Assembly (NCBI RefSeq): GCF_900700375.1
Contig: NW_021629825.1
Coordinates: forward strand, 1-64,000
Length of the DNA: 64,000 bases
Source: Denticeps clupeoides
Taxonomy: Eukaryota; Chordata; Actinopteri; Clupeiformes; Denticipitidae
Direction: 5' to 3'
Shown one piece after another: positions 57,185-64,000 of this stretch. A program made the translations under genes and the position numbers. How positions within the stretch are numbered: position 1 is the stretch's first letter; each line of letters begins with the position of its first letter. Under the pieces are notes generated by a model, which was not told the DNA's origin, ran no database searches, and worked only from the letters and a program-made list of their open reading frames with translations.

Positions 57185-57812
57185 TCAAGTGACTGGCAAA
57201 ACTGCACTGCAGCCATGTAAATGTCTATCCCATGGGATTGTGATGGTGATCTTGGATCCACTGTGTCCTTTAGTGCTGCAAGCTGCTCTGCTGTAAGTGG
57301 ACATTCCACAATAGGAACATTAACACCAACACTTTCACCAGGAGGCAATCAATGAACAGCAATGTCAGTTCCTGTGTAAACAAAGAACAACATATTTCTG
57401 TATAAATCGTGTATAATCTCTCAGCTGTAATAGTTCCAAATATAAGTGTTTAAACACCAGTTAAGGAACATTTAATTTCACAACCCCTGTAATAATGTAA
57501 ACATGGCTTTAAATTAGCATTAACAAAATACCTCTTCATCTTGGGGATCATCAACTGGATAATGAATTTGACCCAATTCCCAGAGCTGGTTTGGAGACAT
57601 GTTGTGTTCTGTTCTCGAAGGGTGATTATCCCAACCATCTCGGAAAATGCTCAGATCAGCCGTGGTAGAAATGTGTAGTGGCAACAGAAGAGATGTGTTT
57701 TGGTCTGCAGTATGAAGGTAGCTGGCTTCCTCAAGATAGTGTAGTACATCATAGTAGACGCTGGCCACTGCAGTTCCACACATCTCTCCAAAGGTCGCTC
57801 TATTCTACAACA
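57185..57812 (-). pseudogene. Integrase-type transposase, C-terminal exons
   Basis: On the - strand, after an acceptor at about 57808: NRATFGEMCGTAVASVYYDV, then IFRDGWDNHPSRTEHNMSPN and QLWELGQIHYPVDDPQDEE, donor at 57533. Next exon (about 57370-57185): NVPIVECPLTAEQLAALKDT and HGIDIYMAAVQF, ending at a stop. This is the C-terminal part of a fish integrase-like (DDE) transposase. The catalytic core that should lie at 57.8-58.6 kb is absent, replaced in part by a retroelement tail. Confidence 0.75.
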
Positions 57813-58379
57813 TAAGGCATTACGAGAAAAGTCCTAAGCAATCAGTTCGTTCAAACAAGCATTTGGAGAATAAAGCACAAGGTGACATATGGTCCTCTAC
57901 ATAATACTTTCTTTGTGCTGTTTGCTTAGATTTCATTTACAAATGTTTTTGTAAGTTACTAATTATAACCATTTAATTGTACAGAAAGAGAGCAAATAAT
58001 TATCAAAGAACATTATCATTGAGTTCAACCACTCTCAAAAACTCCTATTATAATCACTGAAGTGGTTTACATTTTGCAATTTACTGTGCACTTGCACTGT
58101 ATGCACACATCTGTAATTTGTTGTTTATGATGAGACAACTCGCTAGAGAGCAGCGAGCATGCAACAGCAAAAGTTTCAGTCATGACTCATCTAAATGTCT
58201 GATTGATCATTGCATTCATAAAAAAAGAATTGTGTGTGATTGTTTATAATGCGTAACACTGTAAAACGCGTCTGTTGCGCAGCACCAGCCAGTGAAGGCA
58301 GATTAAAATCTATAGGTCTATACCTGACAGAACAAATAGACTCAGGGACAGTTTTTTTTCCCCAAAGCTGTTTCCATAC

Positions 58380-58612
58380 TGAAAACTGTCATATTTGTAT
58401 AATATTGCATTTATATTATACCCTTGTGCTATCTATACTACCTCTACCATACTGTATGCTGCTCGCCACTTTGGACCAAAGTATGTTTAATCTGATTTAT
58501 TTGTCTGTATGTGTACTGTAGTTATAGTTTTTAGTACATCACTTATACATTGCGCTCATTGTACTGTGTATAATGGCAATAAAGGCTTTCTATTCTATGT
58601 ATTCTATTCTGT
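58380..58612 (+). mobile_element. Non-LTR retroelement 3' tail inside the transposon
   Basis: Ends gtgtataatggcaataaagg followed by (TTCTA)n-like repeats, a common fish LINE/SINE tail. It sits where the transposase core is expected. Confidence 0.6.
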
Positions 58613-58660
58613 TTTAGTAATCCGTACCTGGAGTTATTACGTTTACACCTTGTCTAGACA

Positions 58661-59491
58661 GACACGAGCGGTGTGACGCGTCATGACAGAAGACAGTAGA
58701 ACCTGATGATTAAAATCAGGGATAATGTCTACACTGAATGCGAAATTCCCAACAGCAAACGGATTCTAAGCTCTTTACAACGGCCGCTTTGTCACTTAAA
58801 GTTATTGCGGCGTGTTCGCGTTCTATATAGACACGGTGGTATGCTAAACCCTTTTATCAAATATACAAACACCAGAGACCGCTCAGATAATGTTTCACAT
58901 GCTGGGAACGCTAACACAATATATAAATATAAACCATAAATGCTTAAAAATCACTTACCTCTGGGCGATTCATGATCACGCAGAAGAATGGTCACCTCCT
59001 GAGCAGCTCTGTAATTGGCCAAAATGCTTCGCTCGACTTTTCGGAGATCATCTACGCCTCCCTGTGAATGACCTCTGACCTACTTTCTGTACGATCTGAA
59101 TTTCTGGGTTTGAATTTTAGAAAACTGAATTTAGAAAATTGAATTTTAGAAAATTGAATTTTGATAATTCAGATTTACACAATTCACATTCAAATAGTTT
59201 TGTCATAATATTAGCTCTAATATTCAAGTAAAATAATTTCAAATTCAATTTTAATAATTAAAATTTACACAATTCACATTCAAATAGTTTTGTCATAATA
59301 TTAGCTCTAATATTCAAGTAAAATAATTTCAAATTCAATTTTAATAATTCAAATTTACACAATTCACATTCAAATAGTTTTGTCATAATATTAGCTCTAA
59401 TATTCAAGTAAAATAATTTCAAATTCAGTTTTGATAATTCAAATTTACACAATTCACATTCAAATAGTTTTGTCATAATATTAGCTCCATA
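58661..59491. repeat. Right terminal inverted repeat
   Basis: Complement of the left repeat but with four subterminal units instead of three. The same exon (MNRPE, donor complement at 58955) is present, reading inward on the - strand. Confidence 0.88.
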
Positions 59492-59497
59492 GACAGT

Positions 59498-60150
59498 CAG
59501 CACAATTAAGACCGGTCAGAGAATTCCGGTCAGAGAATCAGGAGCCTGGAGGCCAGCTTATCAATTATCTTATTTATTAACGAAGTATGTGTGTGTCTGT
59601 GTGTGTGTGTGTGTGTGTGTGGTCTACAAGAAACAGAGAAAGCATACATAAGCAAACACTCCATATAGGCAGCTAAAACACAGGAAAATTATTGAACCCC
59701 GTTAGCTTAGCGCTAATTGCAGGCGGAAATTAGCATAAGAATTAAATAATTCCCAAACATTACAAACTCTCTCTCTGCATATAAAACAGTATGAAAGGTT
59801 AAACGAATCGAACACACGAGTGTGAACAACACTCCTCAGCACTTACTTTCCGTCATGAACGCACACATTTACATGTGAAAAATACGCGTGGCTCATTAGG
59901 TGTCACACTCTAACCGGACCAGATAGAAACAACTAAACAAATCTGGTTCCGCCCAAAGTCTTTCTGACACGTCTAAAACACAAGACAAGCATTAAAAATA
60001 ATTTTATATCACGGTACAAATGATCTAATAATAAAATGTAGAATCAAAGTTGCACTGGTATCCGATTGGCCCATTTGTGTAGGGGGTGTGTCCATGTTCA
60101 CACTAATGACGTGCAAAACAAATGTTTTTACTGACTGGAACCATGTTGTA
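59498..60150. other. Unclassified block of the amplified unit, third copy
   Basis: Continues the sequence interrupted at 53590, with a short tandem gaattccggtcagagaat and a TG tract at 59586-59622. A part seen at 50480-50580 is deleted here. Confidence 0.65.
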
Positions 60151-60259
60151 TAGTTCACTGTGTACTATATTTCACTTGGAATATATACAACTATATTATT
60201 TTACTTGTTCCGTAACAACACATTTACATTCAGTAGTGACGGGGACGGTCCCCCTGGGG

Positions 60260-61291
60260 CATACCTGTCAAGTTTTGGATTTGAAAATAAGGGACATTTT
60301 CCTGCGCCCACCACAAGTGGGGCAGTGGTGGCCTAGCGGTTAAGGAAGCGACCCAGTAATCAGAAGTTGCCGGTTTTCGAATCCCGAGCCGCCAAGGTGC
60401 CACTGAGGTGCCACTGAGCAAAAGCACCCGTCCCCACACACTGCTCCCTGGGCGCCTGTCATGGCTGCCCACTGCGCACTCAGGGTGATGGGTTGAATGC
60501 CAGAGGACAAATTTCACTGTGTGCAACCGTGTGCTGTGCTGCTGTGTATCACAATGTGACAATCACTTCACTTTATTAAGCAGTCCCCACCACCCCGACA
60601 AGCCCCAGTGTCCCTTACATTTAAGACGGGTGACAAGAAAGCTAAAATCACCACTTGTCAATCACTTCTAAACTTCAGCTGGCTTTATACACAGCTGCAC
60701 CACTCCTGACCGCCATTATTGGACAACTGATTAATCAGGTTTTTGGTACACCAGCGTTGCCGTTTGTACCTCTGCACTTGTGACCTGGTCTGCCTCAGTG
60801 GCATTTCTCGTCACGAATGCTGACAATCGCCCGGGCATGTTTTTGTGCCTGGCGGACATCATTCCTTCCCCCGTGTGCGATGCTAAAATCGCGGTTACAA
60901 ATGACTGTCCCCCACCCCGCTCTTCTCATAAAAAATACATTCGGTGTCCCATTGATCGCTGGTATTTGACACGAGGATTTAGTTTTTTTTTTTGGCAGGA
61001 GCGCCTTCCTTCTCTGTCCTGGCGTCCATCATCTGTCTGTTTCTTCTTCTTTTTTCCCGCGTCGTCACTCATCATCTCGTCATCTGACCTCAAGCGCTAA
61101 TCTCGCGAGAACTGCCACCTTCAGTACCTGTAGTAGCTACTGCAGGCGGCACTTATCGCGACATTAGCGACACAACTCAGATTATTTTTTTTAAATAACG
61201 CAGATTAAAATACGGGAGATTTACGGGAAAATACTAATACGGGAGGACGGCGGGAAAGAACGGGCCAAAACGGGATTACTTGACAGGTATG
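60260..61291 (-). mobile_element. hAT-type element with nested SINE
   Basis: Ends catacctgtcaagt and acttgacaggtatg, 8-bp duplication ccctgggg at 60252-60259 and 61292-61299. Same insertion as 31650-32427 in opposite orientation, here enlarged by a SINE at 60318-60577. Confidence 0.85.
60318..60577 (+). mobile_element. tRNA-derived SINE, nearly complete
   Basis: tRNA-like head with A box in gtggcctagcggttaagg and B box in ggttttcgaatcccg (two extra T), then gcgcctgtcatggctgccca and an end at caatcacttcactttatt. It is the best copy of this family here; the copy at 28838 is a degraded relative. Confidence 0.88.
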
Positions 61292-61574
61292 CCCTGGGGA
61301 CACAGTCAGGGTATAAGCGTCCCGCTCAGGGACACGATGGTAGTAAGTGGGGTTTTGAACCTGGAACTTTGTGCTCTTCCGGTTCAGACGCAAGCGTGTT
61401 AGCCAAGTGTAAAACACACCAATAATAATGATTAAAAAGTGAAAGTGGCAGTAATTTGATTTGGGACAAACAGCACCTTGTGTGTGTGGAGTTTACATGT
61501 TCTTCTGTCTCGGTGTGGGTTTCCTCCTGATTCACTGTCCAGAGAGGCACTTTTTTTTCAGCAAGAACAAGAGC

Positions 61575-61760
61575 CCAGAATTAATGTGATGGCTGATATA
61601 ATTTTTTTCAGCCAATCACAATGTTTCTGAGCTTCTTGTTCTGTAGCGTAATCAGCTGAGTGAACCAGCCAATCACAATGTTCTTAAGAATCTTGTTCCT
61701 CCATCTGATTGGCTGAAAAAAAGTGACATCATCAGCTTCGCTCATTTAAGAGGTTGCGCC
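61575..61760 (+). promoter_or_regulatory. Promoter of coiled-coil gene copy 4, altered
   Basis: CCAAT motifs at about 61612 and 61670, an inverted one at about 61708 and tgacatca at 61725 remain. One inverted CCAAT is lost (gtgatggctg for gtgattggctg) and the TATA-like box reads catttaa instead of tatttaa. Confidence 0.65.
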
Positions 61761-61816
61761 GTGAAGAGCTTAATCATTTTCAGATTTCCGAAGAGTTCAG
61801 TATAGGAGGTAGAGAA

Positions 61817-62876
61817 ATGAAGGCGTGGAGAAGAAGTTTGTTAGGTGGACCAAGCGTCGCTGTCTTCAAGAAGGACGTTTCCGTTGAGCCCAAAATGACC
61901 GATCTGAAATCAGCTCAGATTGGGTCAGGTTTGAGGTGTTCGGGGGAACAGCTCGGCACACTCGAGGCGGGTGATGGAGACATTCCTGGAAAGGGATCCC
62001 CGGTCATCGTAAAGAAGTGGAGGAGATGTTCATGGCCTCTAATAATAATCTGGAGATGGCTATTGTGACACGACACAGAACAGCCTGGCTTGGCGTGAAG
62101 AGCTGAGGCAAATTGCCATCCAGGAGGCTGAGAATGAAGTAAAAGAAAGACTGAGAGAAGAACAAGATCTGGAACGGCTGCAATGTGAGGAGCTTGAAGC
62201 ACAGCTGAACGTGGAGAGACACAACAGAGAAGAAGCAGAAAGGCGTTTTCTGTAACGTGAGAGAAACTGGGAAAGCAGATGGAGATGGAGACACAGCTCC
62301 ATACGCAGCTGGGGAGCATGCAGGCTCTTTATGAAGAGACGCTGCAGAATGAGAAGGAGGAGCAGGAAAACGCTGAGAAGTCAAATGACAGATGAGCAGA
62401 GGAGGAGAGAGAAAGCTGAAAAAAGAGCTTGAAGCAAAAAGAGAAAGCAGGAAAGAGGCAGAGAGGCTTCTCCTGTGAGACAAGACGAAAAGTTCCGTCA
62501 TCAGCTGGAGAGCAAAGACAGTCTCCCCGAGGAGACGCTCCAGCAAATGAAAAAGGAACTTGAGATGATGACAGCCGACGTGACCATGAGCACTAGAGCA
62601 CGAGAAGAACTTGAAAAAGTGCTCCCGAAAGAAACATCTACCAGGAACGAACTGGAAAAACGTTTCCAGGACTTAAACAATACAAGCAAGAGGCAGGAGA
62701 TTGAGGAAACCCTGAAGGTCCTCTTCAGAAGGCAGAAGGAACTGTGTGGGCAACTCGAGCAGACCGCGTACATGAGAGCAGCACTGCAGCATCTTCGAGA
62801 AGCTTCACAAGGAGACGTGGAGAAAATAAAACAGTACAAGAACCAGGCTGTCCAGGTTGATCTGGGAGGCTGGTGA
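61817..62876 (+). pseudogene. Intronless coiled-coil gene, copy 4 (many indels)
   Basis: ATG at 61817 and stop at 62874-62876 match copy 1, but single-base gains and losses occur throughout (for example gaggcgggtgatgg, ggatccccgg, ggcgttttctg), about ten or more, so no long frame survives before 62475. The last 130 residues are open. The density of one-base indels, many in homopolymers, could reflect uncorrected long-read errors. Confidence 0.8.
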
Positions 62877-63039
62877 ACAGGACGCAGCTATGCGGACATC
62901 GCAAAGGCGAGCGTAACATGAGCGTTATTACAAAATGCAAATACGCCAAATAAAGAATCTATATAGAAAAGATGACTGAAATCTCCTTTGACTTTCTTGA
63001 GCTTCACACGTCCAAAACACAAGACAAACATTAAAAACC

Positions 63040-63290
63040 CATGTTGTATAGTTCACCATGTACTATATTTCACTTGGATTATATACAACTATATTATTTT
63101 TACGTGTTCCGTAACAACACATTTACATTCAGTAGTGACGGGGACAGTCCCCCTGGGGACAGAGGGACACGATGGTAGTAAGTGGGGGTTTGAACCTTGA
63201 ACTTGGTGCTCTTCTGGTTCAGACGCGAGTGTGTTGGCCAAGTGTAAAACACACCAATAATAATGATTAAAAAGTGAAAGTGGCAGTAAA
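63040..63290 (-). mobile_element. SINE family A, downstream type
   Basis: Reverse-oriented copy with the full catcgtgtccctctgtcccc junction. Confidence 0.78.
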
Positions 63291-63294
63291 CAAG

Positions 63295-63683
63295 AATCTA
63301 CCTCTATGTACCATCCGACCTCTACAACTCATACAGGACGCAGCAGCACGACTGATGTTCAACCTTCCCAAGTTCTCCACGCCCCTCTGCTACGTTCCCT
63401 CCACCGGCTCCAGTAGCTGCACGCATCAGGTTCTAAATACTGATGCTGGCCCTACAAAGCCAAACATGGAGTAGCACCCATCCTACCTCACAGCCCTTAT
63501 TACACCTCGCACTGCACCTGGTATACTCCGAGCCTCCAGTACTGCTCGCCTGGTCCCTCCATCTCTGAAGGTACGAGGAAGACGCTCATCTAGACTCTTC
63601 TCCGTCTTGGCCCCTCGGTGGTGGAATAAACTTCCAGCTCAGTCACTGAGCACCTTCACACGGCAGCTCAAGACCTTCCTCTT
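63295..63683 (+). mobile_element. L2-type LINE fragment
   Basis: Matches 45765-46145 with small indels and then stops in cttcctctt, before the 3' tail. Confidence 0.82.
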
Positions 63684-63689
63684 GATTAT

Positions 63690-64000
63690 ATACAACTATA
63701 TTATTTTACCTACTTAGGTGAATAAGTGGAAAAAAATGACAAATTAAAAAAAAAAACAAAAGTCAGAAGTGAAAAAGGGGAAATAACTGACAAAACTGAT
63801 TGAAAAAACAACAAAAGTCAGAAGTAAAAAAAGTGGAAAAACTGACAAAACTAACATGTTTTTTTTTTCTAATTTTTCACTTTTTCGCTTCTGACTTTTC
63901 TTATTTTTTGTCGTTTTTTTAACCTTTTTACTTCTGAATTTTTTTTTTTTTTCAACTTTGTAGATTTTTTAACATTTTACAATTCCAACTTAGATGAATG
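63690..64000. repeat. A-rich/T-rich imperfect inverted repeat
   Basis: Left part repeats caaaagtcagaagt among A runs; right part is its approximate complement (acttctgac, T runs). It starts right after the broken L2 and may be a MITE-like or simple-sequence element; the right end may lie past the window. Confidence 0.5.

Larger units (their letters stand above)
53591..59491. mobile_element. 5.9-kb DNA transposon with long TIRs, IS3EU-like
   Basis: Ends are TATGGAGCTAATATTATGAC and its exact complement, with a 6-bp target duplication gacagt (53585-53590 and 59492-59497). The empty site can be read at 49945 (ccagacagtcagcac). The terminal inverted repeats are about 750-830 bp and carry subterminal tandem repeats of about 90 bp. 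Inside are a plus-strand gene with a UBZ-type zinc finger and, on the minus strand, the C-terminal exons of an integrase-type transposase. TAT ends, a 6-bp duplication and an integrase-like transposase fit the IS3EU group as I know it; that group name is tentative. The transposase core is missing, so the element is not autonomous. Confidence 0.75.
60160..61455 (-). mobile_element. SINE family A, upstream type, split by hAT element
   Basis: 3' part 60160-60259 and head part 61292-61455, with A box (gccaagtgtaaaacac side) and B box (ggggttttgaacc in + sense, with one extra T). Same organisation as 31490-32520. Confidence 0.75.

Noticed and set aside
53591-59491. Polinton/Maverick (6-bp duplication, long TIRs)
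   Set aside because: Far too short, no capsid, polymerase B or protease coding seen, and termini start TAT; the transposase fragment fits an ordinary DNA transposon better.

Overview
This looks like repeat-rich, rearranged DNA from a ray-finned fish (teleost). The reasons are 5S rDNA repeats with a teleost-like 5S, Tc1/mariner, hAT and L2 remnants, tRNA-derived SINEs typical of fish, long CA/TG microsatellites, intron-bearing genes and two fragments of recognisable vertebrate genes (radial spoke head 4A/6A and symplekin). I cannot name the species.

Region 1 (1-9120) is a 5S rRNA array of about 260-bp units. Eighteen full copies and one edge copy lie on the + strand, then orientation flips at about 4876 and sixteen copies plus one cut copy lie on the - strand. 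Variants recur in blocks (higher-order repeats). Several variant classes carry promoter or helix damage, yet they have been amplified.

Region 2 (9145-28110) is gene-poor. It is a large palindrome (arms 9456-15725 and 16391-23360, 665-bp spacer with a rearranged Tc1/mariner copy), followed by a third, more diverged direct copy (23362-28110). Each copy carries an AT-rich backbone, about 670-bp tandem repeats, CA/TG tracts, an old Tc1-type transposase remnant, a SINE tail and a GC-rich minisatellite. The third copy also holds a GC-rich insertion with strong hairpins.

Region 3 (28.1-63.7 kb) is built from an amplified block containing two same-strand genes. One is an eight-exon secreted coiled-coil/C1q-domain gene. 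The other is an intronless coiled-coil gene of unknown function with a compact promoter (four CCAAT boxes, a CRE-like site and a TATA-like box). The block is arranged as a second palindrome (left about 30.08-38.6 kb, right about 45.14-52.71 kb) plus a further rightward copy broken by a 5.9-kb DNA transposon. The coiled-coil gene occurs five times: one intact, three frameshifted, one 3' fragment. The C1q gene occurs twice, both with the same reading frame. The spacer of this palindrome holds exon fragments of a radial spoke head gene and of symplekin, which are neighbours in mammals, so the amplified block appears to have invaded or broken that host locus. L2, SINE and hAT insertions at shared sites act as markers of the order of duplication and of gene conversion.

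The best candidates for something undescribed are the amplified C1q / intronless coiled-coil gene pair inside palindromes, the unusual 5S variant array, and the long-TIR transposon whose repeats carry what looks like a first coding exon at both ends.
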